Of a DNA stretch of 52,274 nt, positions 7,505 to 14,925 are shown in pieces. Every line of letters starts with the position of its first letter. Positions within the stretch are counted from its first letter, which is position 1. Source of the DNA: an uncultured Bacteroidia bacterium (GTDB lineage Bacteria; Bacteroidota; Bacteroidia; Bacteroidales; F082); contig CADCJI010000028.1 of NCBI GenBank assembly GCA_902801625.1, positions 1 to 52,274 of the forward strand, in the 5' to 3' direction. The position numbers and the translations under genes are program-made. Below the pieces are notes generated by a model that was not told the DNA's origin, did no database searches, and worked only from the letters and a program-made list of their open reading frames with translations.

Positions 7505-9160
7505 ATGAGTAACAAAACTATAACCATCCAACAAGGTACAGGTGATGATGCATTGGAAATGACTGTACAAGTTACCCAAGAGGAACTTGACAAGATGGAA
7601 GAGATTCGAAGCAAAGATCCATCAGCATGGGAAGGTAGAGGCTTGGATTTAGTGAAAGCGGCAAGGGATGTTCTTGAAAAAGATTCTTATAGTGGTAACA
7701 AACAAGCTGGATTTCGCTTTAATTGGAAACTTCTATTGGCGGTAGCGTTGGGCATATTGGTAATAGTTGGGACGATTATACTTGCAGAAAACAGAAAAAA
7801 GAACAAAGAGGAAGTGAGGAGTATACTAGAGACTTGTGATGTAGTCTGTCCTACACCTAAACCCAGTCAACCCAACGAAGAAAACATGAGGAAGGTATAC
7901 AATAGATTATTGGAGTTCGGATCTAACGGCTCTTATGAACAATTTGTTGAGTTTTTTGAAGAAAGTGAAGACAATAAAAAGAAAGTCTATGAAAAACTAA
8001 AAGATCATGGTTATCCTGGTACATATAAAGATTTTATTGAATACGTTGGTTACAAAAAAGAAGATATTTATTATGAAAACATAGGTAAAGTCTATCAAGA
8101 TGCAGTGGATAGGGGATTTAAAGACGATGAGGTTTCTTTCCGTGAGTTTCTTGCAAACAGCAAAGAAAATCGTCATAGATTATTTATTAAAATGAAAGAA
8201 GTTGGAATGAAGGCTAATGAGAGGGAGTTTTTAAAATACATTGGTTATGAAGAAGATTTGCTTGAAGAAATTGATTGGCAAAGTGTGTTAAATGATTTCG
8301 TGGCCACTAAAGAATCGAAACCGAATCTCACCAAAAAAGAATGGTTTGAAAAATTTCCAGAATTTATGAATGATGAAAAGCTGCTACAGGCGGCTTTCGA
8401 TTATGATGCAACGATTAAATCTGGGAAGTATTCCGATGAAAAAGAGCTAAGAAGTAAGTTTCCTGAGTTTTGGCCTAAAACCAATATTATACTTTCTGGC
8501 GATAATATAGCATCGCTATATAATAACCTAAAACAAGAGAATTTGTTAACAGAAGGAAGTGAAGCTGATTTTCGTGCCTGGTTAGAAATAAAAAGCAATC
8601 GGGTTTATCTGTATAATGAATTGAAGAACAGAAATAGTATTTCTCACAATAGCATTAAAGAATTTGATGAATGGCTTGGCTATACATCAATATCAGAAAA
8701 GACGGATAACGATTTAAAATCATACACTTCATTAACTTACAATTTCACGATTCAATACGATGATAAAGAGTTCCAATTGGTTGAAAAACAAAACAAAAAC
8801 TCTCATTGCGTAATGAAACTACAATCTCCAAACGATGAAATCAAAAGTATTCTTGTTTCAGTTTGGGATAACTCTGAGTTTTCATCATCATACGACTCAG
8901 ATTTCATTTCTTCTTGCCAATCGGTTGACGAAGGAATGGGCAAGGTGATAAGCAGTGCCGTAAAATCTAAAATTGATGGCGTGAATGCTTTGAAAAGTGA
9001 ACTGATTATTAGCCCAATGGGGAAGTCATACTATGCAGCCATATATCGAATTATTCATAAAAAGCGAATGTATATGTTGAACATCTACATTCCCATAGAA
9101 GAATACAATAAAGATAAATCGTATGGCGATAAGTGTGTCAACAATTTCAAATTCAATTAA
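7505..9160 (+). CDS. Membrane-anchored protein: shared module, TM helix, helical repeats, beta domain
   Basis: 551 residues from ATG 7505 (MSNKTITIQQ); a TTG six bases upstream is not needed. Residues 3-58 are the cluster module (TITIQQG, EEIRSKDPSAWEGRGLDLVKAA). A single membrane helix lies at ~74-95. About 113-425 consists of ~50-residue helical units of the type VYEKLKDHGYPGTYKDFIEYVGY, repeated five to six times with variation. The last ~115 residues (YNFTIQYDDKEFQLVEKQ ... YYAAIYRII) look like a small mixed beta domain. I see no enzyme motif. The layout suggests a cytoplasmic module and an extracytoplasmic sensor or binding part, but topology is not certain because charged residues flank both sides of the helix. 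Confidence 0.75.
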   Translation: MSNKTITIQQGTGDDALEMTVQVTQEELDKMEEIRSKDPSAWEGRGLDLVKAARDVLEKDSYSGNKQAGFRFNWKLLLAVALGILVIVGTIILAENRKKNKEEVRSILETCDVVCPTPKPSQPNEENMRKVYNRLLEFGSNGSYEQFVEFFEESEDNKKKVYEKLKDHGYPGTYKDFIEYVGYKKEDIYYENIGKVYQDAVDRGFKDDEVSFREFLANSKENRHRLFIKMKEVGMKANEREFLKYIGYEEDLLEEIDWQSVLNDFVATKESKPNLTKKEWFEKFPEFMNDEKLLQAAFDYDATIKSGKYSDEKELRSKFPEFWPKTNIILSGDNIASLYNNLKQENLLTEGSEADFRAWLEIKSNRVYLYNELKNRNSISHNSIKEFDEWLGYTSISEKTDNDLKSYTSLTYNFTIQYDDKEFQLVEKQNKNSHCVMKLQSPNDEIKSILVSVWDNSEFSSSYDSDFISSCQSVDEGMGKVISSAVKSKIDGVNALKSELIISPMGKSYYAAIYRIIHKKRMYMLNIYIPIEEYNKDKSYGDKCVNNFKFN

Positions 9161-9174
9161 ATAATCGTGTATAT

Positions 9175-10143
9175 ATGAAAACCATTGTCTTACACCAAGG
9201 TAAAGATGAAGATGCATTGGAAATGACAATAGAGGTCTCCGATGAAGAATTTGAAATGATGGAACAGATTCGTCGGTTTAGCCATGATAATTGGGAAGGA
9301 CAAGAATTTGATTTGCTGAAAGAAGCAAAGAGAAGGCTTGAAGAATCAGCAAAAGCACAAACTGTTGCCTCGGTTGTAAAAAACACTGGTGTGGATAATG
9401 AAACTATAATTCCTAACAAGAGCAACAAACGCCGCACAATCCTATTAGCCTTAATCGGAGTTGTTGCCTTGATAACGCTCTTGGGATTATGGAAGCATTC
9501 AAGCAATAATCCAAAACCCCATCCTGAATGGCCATCTTATTCGTTCCCGAATGTTTTTTCCATCTCAATTCCACCGACAATGGAAATGAGAAACGACCTT
9601 TCCATTACAGGCAAGCTGATTAATGCTATTCATGACTCTCAGATTTTCCAAATGATGTGTGACGAGTGCGATATTTTCTATGAAAAAAGCCAAATTGTCT
9701 TTCAACCTCTTGGGATGAATTCTAACAATCGCCAGATTGTTGCCGAAGCGACGGCTACATACTCACGTATCCTCTTTGATTTCGGCTATAATGACGGAGT
9801 GAGTCAACGAGACATTAGTAGTATGACTCGTTCTGATTTCAAGGAGTACGACGAAATTGTTGGTAAACAATATCAGACGGAATACGAGTGTATGAATGCT
9901 ATATTAAACAGGGAAGCCAAATTTGTCTGGTATCCCTCAAAAAAGATGAGAATTAACGGAAAGTATTGTATTGCCTTAGAATATGACAGGACAGGATTAG
10001 AGGGTTTGGTGAAAGTGAAAAAGTACATTTTCCTATATGATGGCAAAGAAATAGATGTTACTATGAGTTACAGAGAAAGCGAGAAAGAAAAGTATGCGAA
10101 TGATTTTGAAGAGGTTATAAAGAGTTTCAAGATAATAGACTAA
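9175..10143 (+). CDS. Membrane-anchored protein: shared module, TM helix, beta domain
   Basis: 322 residues from ATG 9175 (MKTIVLHQGK); an in-frame GTG 42 bases upstream lies inside the preceding gene and is not needed. Residues 2-56 are the module shared with the two genes before it, closest to the preceding one (DDALEMTVQV versus EDALEMTIEV), so the pair probably arose by duplication. A membrane helix at ~87-107 after KSNKRR predicts N-in/C-out. The C-terminal ~205 residues start with YSFPNVFSISIPPTMEMR and end KKYIFLYDGKEIDVTMSYRESEKEKY..FEEVIKSFKI, a layout resembling the PsbP/Mog1-like domains of small surface proteins. Last gene of the four-gene cluster; no terminator follows directly. 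Confidence 0.75.
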   Translation: MKTIVLHQGKDEDALEMTIEVSDEEFEMMEQIRRFSHDNWEGQEFDLLKEAKRRLEESAKAQTVASVVKNTGVDNETIIPNKSNKRRTILLALIGVVALITLLGLWKHSSNNPKPHPEWPSYSFPNVFSISIPPTMEMRNDLSITGKLINAIHDSQIFQMMCDECDIFYEKSQIVFQPLGMNSNNRQIVAEATATYSRILFDFGYNDGVSQRDISSMTRSDFKEYDEIVGKQYQTEYECMNAILNREAKFVWYPSKKMRINGKYCIALEYDRTGLEGLVKVKKYIFLYDGKEIDVTMSYRESEKEKYANDFEEVIKSFKIID

Positions 10144-10223
10144 GCACGATGGAAGATTCTCTGTCATTGCCCTTTAATCTCAAGATGATTCTATATTTCG
10201 CCGCTAAGAGGACTACTCATTAG

Positions 10224-10321
10224 AATACACCGGCGTAAACCGCCACGCCTCCGACACCCGCATCGGCTTGATGGACAGCACCGTGCCGATTGAGGCGATG
10301 CTGGGGAGTGGAATGGGGTAA
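10224..10321 (+). pseudogene. Fragment of the 3' end of an unidentified gene
   Basis: A 32-codon open stretch ends in TAA at 10319-10321 and reads EYTGVNRHASDTRIGL followed by MDSTVPIEAMLGSG. It lacks a start codon and its base composition is clearly richer in G+C than the genes just upstream. It looks like the tail of a decayed gene. The rest of 10144-10400 shows nothing else. Confidence 0.35.
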
Positions 10322-10400
10322 TATGGCTTCTCAGCCATAAACTTCATACGAAAAAACAATTAATTTTCAACAAAGCACTTGCGAAATGGGAAAATGTTTG

Positions 10401-10525
10401 TATTTTTGCAGTGTCAGATTGTCGTCAGAGGGCGCGAACAATTTGCTTTCGCAGCATTATTCAAGCTGGACCTTTCTGACCCCCATATGAGGACATAGCC
10501 CCAAAGGTTATGTCCTCAGTTTTTC
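10401..10525 (+). ncRNA. Candidate small RNA with own promoter and terminator
   Basis: TATTTTTG at 10401-10408, with CTTG 19 bases upstream (10378-10381), is a good Bacteroidetes promoter. No ORF follows. About 80 bases later a strong hairpin with a T run ends the stretch. The predicted transcript is ~110 nt and starts near 10413. It holds an internal pairing GTCAGAGG (~10424) with CCTTTCTGAC (~10471-10480). I could not match it to SRP RNA, 6S RNA or tmRNA by eye. Confidence 0.5.
10489..10525 (+). terminator. Rho-independent terminator of the candidate small RNA
   Basis: GAGGACATA (10489-10497) pairs with TATGTCCTC (10509-10517), followed by AGTTTTTCT. The right arm also encodes the last codons of the convergent toxin-like gene. 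Confidence 0.75.
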
Positions 10526-11020
10526 TATTTCATCCTCTATCTGGTTTTTTACTGTATCCTTGTCAGAAACGGCAAATAAATCGGGCTTTACGACAACAGC
10601 CTTGCTGTTGTGAACTACATAACATTCGTTGATGTTACCACTCGTAAAATCCTCATGCCTACCATAAAGACCCGAAGCTATCTTTTTGGTTTTGAGTATG
10701 CTTTCAGCCATGTGCATATCAAAATCGAGCACCACAGTCTGGCAACCTTGTTCTTTGGCTTTGCGAAAGGCAGATTTAATTCCGTTTTCACTTTCTATGC
10801 CTTTTCTATCACCAAGTTTCTCATTGATGGTATACTCTGGATTCTTATGGCCAAAAACCAGCAAATGCTCATTAATACGAATATTCATGTCGGCAAAGCA
10901 GCCAAGTAGCACCCTTGCCACACGAATGTTTTCAACAAGTTCTGTTTGGTCAGCTTGCTTGCTAATCAATAGCCGTTCACCATAAATCTCATCAACTAAA
11001 AAATCCTCTATTCTAAACAT
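10508..11020 (-). CDS. Solitary CdiA C-terminal toxin-like (tRNA nuclease family) protein
   Basis: 170 residues from ATG 11020 (MFRIEDFLVD); a longer frame to 11068 starts upstream of the promoter and is unlikely. The centre (GHKNPEYTINEKLGDRKGIES at ~57-77, then GIKSAFRKAKEQGCQTVVLDFD at ~80-101) resembles the CdiA_C nuclease domain found at the end of contact-dependent inhibition proteins and as free-standing genes in Bacteroidales mobile elements. E62 and D71/K73 may correspond to catalytic positions. There is no secretion domain, no linked CdiB and no obvious immunity gene; the candidate small RNA ends in its 3' end. Family assignment is by eye. Confidence 0.55.
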   Translation of the reverse strand: MFRIEDFLVDEIYGERLLISKQADQTELVENIRVARVLLGCFADMNIRINEHLLVFGHKNPEYTINEKLGDRKGIESENGIKSAFRKAKEQGCQTVVLDFDMHMAESILKTKKIASGLYGRHEDFTSGNINECYVVHNSKAVVVKPDLFAVSDKDTVKNQIEDEIEKLRT

Positions 11021-11024
11021 GGTG

Positions 11025-11032
11025 CAAAGGTA
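11025..11032 (-). promoter_or_regulatory. Promoter of the CdiA-CT-like gene, nearly leaderless
   Basis: TACCTTTG on the minus strand ends only four bases before ATG 11020, with a TTGC-type -33 about 18 bases upstream. Bacteroidetes transcripts start a few bases after the -7 box, so the mRNA would begin at or next to the start codon. Confidence 0.55.
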
Positions 11033-11134
11033 AAAAGAATTGCGAAAATGCAATAACTGTAGCTGCACGAGAAAATAAAGAACAGATAATCGATGTTCAT
11101 TACAATATCAAATGTTGTTTAGCCGAAAACTTTG

Positions 11135-11142
11135 TATCTTTG
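11135..11142 (+). promoter_or_regulatory. -7 box of the proline iminopeptidase-like gene
   Basis: TATCTTTG, with TTG about 17 bases upstream (11115-11117), 24 bases before ATG 11167. Confidence 0.6.
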
Positions 11143-11166
11143 CCCCAAACAAAAACACCTAACCCC

Positions 11167-12048
11167 ATGAATCACCCCATTCAAGAAGGCTATATGCCTT
11201 ATCTCGGCTACCAGACCTACTACCGCATTGTCGGTGAACCTTCAAGCAAGCCCGCACTGCTTTGTCTGCACGGCGGACCGGGCAGCACGCATAACTATTT
11301 CGAAGTATTGGACCGCATCGCCGACACAGGCCGGCAGGTCATCTCTTACGACCAAATCGGCTGCGGTAATTCCTACCTCGACGGACATCCCGAACTGTGG
11401 ACCCAAGAGACCTGGATCAACGAACTCATCGCCTTGCGCGAATACCTGCACCTCGACGAAATCCACCTCCTCGGCCAGTCATGGGGCGCCATGCAAGCCA
11501 TCGCCTATATCATCGACTGCCAGCCTAAGGGCATCAAGTCGGTCATCCTCTCTTCGGGCCATGCCTCCAGCTCGCTGTGGGCCAGCGAGCAGCACCGCCT
11601 CATCAAATACATGTCGGCAGAAGACCAAGAAGCCATCCGCCACGCCGAAGCCACAGGAAAGTGGGACGACCCCGACTACCTCCGCGCCAACGAGCATTAC
11701 TATGAGCGTTATGTCATCAGCGTGGACGAAAACTCGCCCGAGTGTATCCGTCGCCCGAAACGCGCCGGCGATGAAGCCTACCTCTACGGCTGGGGGCCCA
11801 ACGAATACCAACCCCTAGGCGATCTGGCCGACTTCGAATACACCGACCGTCTGCACCAAATCACGCAGCCTTGCCTCATCTGCAGCGGCACCCGCGACAT
11901 CTGCACCCCTGTGGTGGCTGCCTCGCTATACGAGAACATCCCCAACAGCCGCTGGGAAGTCTTCAAAGGCGCACGCCACACTTGCTTCATCGAACAGACC
12001 GACAAGTACTGCGAGATACTGGAAAAGTGGCTGGAGGAGTGCGATTGA
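11167..12048 (+). CDS. Proline iminopeptidase-family alpha/beta hydrolase
   Basis: 293 residues from ATG 11167; an upstream in-frame TTG lies inside the promoter box and is rejected. The alpha/beta hydrolase signatures are clear: HGGPGST at 35-41 (oxyanion loop of the S33 family), GQSWGA with nucleophile S105, D244 in SGTRDIC and H271 in GARHTCF. Length and motifs fit cytoplasmic proline iminopeptidase-type enzymes, which remove N-terminal proline from peptides, though other S33 hydrolases share them. No signal peptide. It is convergent with the flavoprotein gene, whose stop is 22 bases away, and stands as a single-gene unit. Confidence 0.85.
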   Translation: MNHPIQEGYMPYLGYQTYYRIVGEPSSKPALLCLHGGPGSTHNYFEVLDRIADTGRQVISYDQIGCGNSYLDGHPELWTQETWINELIALREYLHLDEIHLLGQSWGAMQAIAYIIDCQPKGIKSVILSSGHASSSLWASEQHRLIKYMSAEDQEAIRHAEATGKWDDPDYLRANEHYYERYVISVDENSPECIRRPKRAGDEAYLYGWGPNEYQPLGDLADFEYTDRLHQITQPCLICSGTRDICTPVVAASLYENIPNSRWEVFKGARHTCFIEQTDKYCEILEKWLEECD

Positions 12049-12070
12049 GCTTCATCTTTTCCATGCAGAA

Positions 12071-13537
12071 TTATGCCCCAACGAACTCCACACCAAGGTC
12101 TTTGCAAACCGTTTGGGCGGTGGTGCGACCACTTTGGGCGGCCGGGGGAAGTCCGCCGGAATAGGCCGTTCGTTGCCCCGTAAAATATAAGCCTTCGCGG
12201 TAACGAACGGGCGCATGGTACAAGCGTCGGAAGGGCGGCCAGTCCGTCATGTAGCTTCCTTCAAAGGTGCTGCAATAACGCTCGTAAGTGAGCGGCGTGG
12301 CCATATCGGTCACAGCCACGGCATCCCTGATTTCGGGAATCACCTCACTGATGGCTTCGATAAAATTCGACATCACCTCTTTTTTCTTGTCTGCATAGCT
12401 GCCGTCTTCCTTGGCCGCTTTCCAATAACCGTAAGTGGGGCCGTGAAGCAGACAAGTGATGACACTGCACCCTTCGGGAGCATAGCCTTCCTCTGTGACA
12501 TAATTGTTCACGACAATCGTTTGGTAGGTACGCCCAGCGGCATGCAAGGGACGAGGCAGCACAATCTGCATGGAGCGGGGCCATGAGGACAAATCAGTAT
12601 TGACTCCGATACCGATAAACATACATTGAGTCGTCCGAAGCCCCGATCGCATCTTTTTGGCCCAACTATCTTGTAACGGCTCTTTGAAAAGTGTGTCGAT
12701 GGCACTTCTGGCATCCGCCGAAACGACTACGACATCTGCCGTAAGCATCTCGTCCTTGGTACGAACCGACCACTGTTTCCCTTCAAGGAAAATCTCCTCC
12801 GCAGGGGTCTGGTATCGGATTACTCCACCACAACTTTTGAATGTGTCGGCCATGTTTTGCGCCATGCGCAGTGAACCACCCTTGGGATAGCCGCTGTCGC
12901 CCACATTGAAGGTGCCCAGGGTGTAAATGAACGACAATGCATTGATTTCAGGCTCCACAACGGCGGCCAAAAGTGCCCTTATCCGTGGATTCTTGAACCT
13001 TTTGGCATAAGCTCGCGCCGACTGGGCCATCAAAAATGGCGTGACGAGGACGGCAGGCAGCATCTTGACATATTCCCAAACGGAAAACGGCTTGGGGTTT
13101 CGGACTTTCAGGCCCCTTAAATCTCCGATAGGCTGATGAAAACCCTTGAAACAGGCCAAGTGGAAACGGAGACGCCACAAGGCAAGCTTGTCCCTAAAAC
13201 CTGTTATTTCCAATCCATGCAAGTCGCGAAACAGCGGCATGCTACCTTTTTCGTCCACCAAGGTGTAGATAGGGTCCTTGAAATGGACAGGGTTGTTATC
13301 CTGCAATGCACCCGTTTCCAACCAAATCTGATGCAAAGGGATTTCTTTCTTGGCCCCAATAAGCCAATGGATGCCTCCCTCGAAAGTGTAGCCTTTGCGC
13401 TTCCAGCTGGTGGAAACCCCTCCTGGACCAGCAGCCTTCTCCAATACAAGCGTCTGGATGCCTGAACGTTGCAGATAGACAGCCGTGGTAAGTCCCGAGA
13501 TGCCTGCGCCGATGATTATTGCCGTCCGTTGCGCCAT
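12071..13537 (-). CDS. CrtI/phytoene-desaturase-like FAD-dependent oxidoreductase
   Basis: 488 residues. The N-terminal dinucleotide fold IIIGAGISGLTTAVYLQRSG..TLVLEK (7-33) is followed by PGGVSTSW and GYTFEGGIHWL, typical of the phytoene desaturase / carotenoid isomerase / all-trans-retinol saturase group. The C-terminal FTGQRTAYSGGLPPAAQSGR is the FAD-closing motif. No carotenoid genes lie nearby, so a carotenoid substrate is not supported. It is the last gene of a six-gene minus-strand operon, with its start five bases from the preceding stop. Confidence 0.85.
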   Translation of the reverse strand: MAQRTAIIIGAGISGLTTAVYLQRSGIQTLVLEKAAGPGGVSTSWKRKGYTFEGGIHWLIGAKKEIPLHQIWLETGALQDNNPVHFKDPIYTLVDEKGSMPLFRDLHGLEITGFRDKLALWRLRFHLACFKGFHQPIGDLRGLKVRNPKPFSVWEYVKMLPAVLVTPFLMAQSARAYAKRFKNPRIRALLAAVVEPEINALSFIYTLGTFNVGDSGYPKGGSLRMAQNMADTFKSCGGVIRYQTPAEEIFLEGKQWSVRTKDEMLTADVVVVSADARSAIDTLFKEPLQDSWAKKMRSGLRTTQCMFIGIGVNTDLSSWPRSMQIVLPRPLHAAGRTYQTIVVNNYVTEEGYAPEGCSVITCLLHGPTYGYWKAAKEDGSYADKKKEVMSNFIEAISEVIPEIRDAVAVTDMATPLTYERYCSTFEGSYMTDWPPFRRLYHAPVRYREGLYFTGQRTAYSGGLPPAAQSGRTTAQTVCKDLGVEFVGA

Positions 13538-13541
13538 GAAT

Positions 13542-13811
13542 TCACTGTTTCCAACGCTTCAGCATCGGGAAAAACTGCCGCATCATGTCCTTATATTCAT
13601 CCTTGGTCATGGGTTTGGGCATGTTCTTGTTGACCTCGTCGACAAACTGCGAGCAAAACTCGATCATCTCATCCATGGTGCATTCTTGGGTGAACTTACC
13701 ATCCTTGTAGCAATACATGCAGTAATCTTCATTCTTGCTTCCGTCGGCATTGGTGCCGAGAATCTCTTGGGTGAGCGGCATTCCGCAGCTCTGACAAAAT
13801 TTCATTTCCAT
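13542..13811 (-). CDS. Small zinc-ribbon protein
   Basis: 89 residues. FCQSCGMPL near the start and YCMYCYKDGKF at ~30-40 give two CxxC knuckles, the putative zinc ribbon family seen in short Firmicutes and Bacteroidetes proteins. The remaining ~50 residues are helical (TMDEMIEFCSQFVDEVNKNMPKPMTKDEY). ATG 13805 (MKF) is an alternative start. Fifth gene of the six-gene operon; gaps of four bases on both sides. Role unknown. Confidence 0.8.
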   Translation of the reverse strand: MEMKFCQSCGMPLTQEILGTNADGSKNEDYCMYCYKDGKFTQECTMDEMIEFCSQFVDEVNKNMPKPMTKDEYKDMMRQFFPMLKRWKQ

Positions 13812-13815
13812 AGGT

Positions 13816-14274
13816 TTATCTGTTTATAAAACTCAAAATTGCAAAAATCAAATGGCACTCAGCAAATCCAGTAGCAAACAAGACTGCAGGAAGGTTTTTT
13901 CTGTCGGCAGCGAACAAGATGAATGCCAGACAAGGTGGGATCGTCAACATGAGAATGACCCCATCGCTGGCGATTCCAGAATAATATAGCCCCCAACCTA
14001 TGTAATAAGCCACAATACATATCACCGCCGCGATGACCAACAGCGAAAAGCGCAGTTTGCTTCTTTCCTTGTTAATGACAAAACACAGACACGCAACGGT
14101 CAACACTTGGCAAACCGAAGCAATGATATCAATGATTGGCGTCGCCGATTCCGATCTCAACACATCATTGGGTGCAGGAACAGCAAACCAGATGAAGTTG
14201 GGGAACATCACCAAAAGGAAAAGGACCAATCCCGAAAAGTCGAATCCGAATCGGTATTTACTAAGCCATTCCAT
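13816..14274 (-). CDS. Four-helix integral membrane protein of unknown function
   Basis: 152 residues with about four hydrophobic segments (FSGLVLFLLVMFPNFIWF, IIASVCQVLTVACLCFVI, LLVIAAVICIVAYYIGW, VILMLTIPPCLAFILFAA) plus a short fifth near the end. I do not recognise a family with certainty. The start is two bases after the stop of the GNAT gene, so the two are almost surely co-translated. Confidence 0.75.
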   Translation of the reverse strand: MEWLSKYRFGFDFSGLVLFLLVMFPNFIWFAVPAPNDVLRSESATPIIDIIASVCQVLTVACLCFVINKERSKLRFSLLVIAAVICIVAYYIGWGLYYSGIASDGVILMLTIPPCLAFILFAADRKNLPAVLFATGFAECHLIFAILSFINR

Positions 14275-14276
14275 AG

Positions 14277-14915
14277 CTATCCCTCGTATCCTAACTGTCC
14301 TGGCAAACGGAGTTTTTCCTTTTTCGGGAAGGTGGCATCGTATGCCTCGAACGCTTCGGGGTTCTCATCCGCAACAAAATAGCCCTTTGGCGGGCAGTAG
14401 GTGGCCTCGGTAATGCCTTCCTTCTGTAGCCAGCCTAGAATGAGCTCTTGGGCAAGGAAATAAGGCACTTCGGCATCGCGCGGCTCATCGTGATAATGGA
14501 TCTTGAATTTGCTTGCGAGGTCAAAGCCAGCGTGCTTGTAGAAGTCGATATTGCCTTCCATGCAGAGGAAACCAACGCCTATTTCACGCGCTTGATCCAA
14601 TGCATAATTCAAAAGCTTCAAGCCATAGCCCTTGCGTTTGTAGTCGGGATGGATGCTGATGGGGCCAAAGGTCCACGATGGCTTCTTTGTGCCGTCATCT
14701 AAAACAAGCTCGGCTTTCGAAAACATAACATGGCCTATAATTTTACCATCTTCTTCCATTACGAAATCAAGTTCTGGGATGAAGTCGGGGTTGGTTCTGT
14801 ATTGGTTGAGCACATAATGCTCCAAGCATCCTGGGCGATAGACGTTCCAAAACGCCTCGCGCGTGAGGTTCTCTACCTCTCGATAATCCTTGGGTTGTTC
14901 TAATCTGATGTTCAT
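14277..14915 (-). CDS. GNAT family N-acetyltransferase
   Basis: 212 residues. The acetyl-CoA binding motif is clear at ~85-105: FGPISIHPDYKRKGYGLKLL, with the R/K-x-x-G-x-G pyrophosphate loop at 93-98, preceded by beta strands DFVMEEDGKIIGHVMF. The C-terminal third (AQELILGWLQKEGI, CPPKGYFVADENPEAFEAYDATFPKKEK) matches the YhbS-like acetyltransferase group. Acyl acceptor unknown. Third gene of the six-gene operon. Confidence 0.88.
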   Translation of the reverse strand: MNIRLEQPKDYREVENLTREAFWNVYRPGCLEHYVLNQYRTNPDFIPELDFVMEEDGKIIGHVMFSKAELVLDDGTKKPSWTFGPISIHPDYKRKGYGLKLLNYALDQAREIGVGFLCMEGNIDFYKHAGFDLASKFKIHYHDEPRDAEVPYFLAQELILGWLQKEGITEATYCPPKGYFVADENPEAFEAYDATFPKKEKLRLPGQLGYEG

Positions 14916-14925
14916 TTTTTATGGC

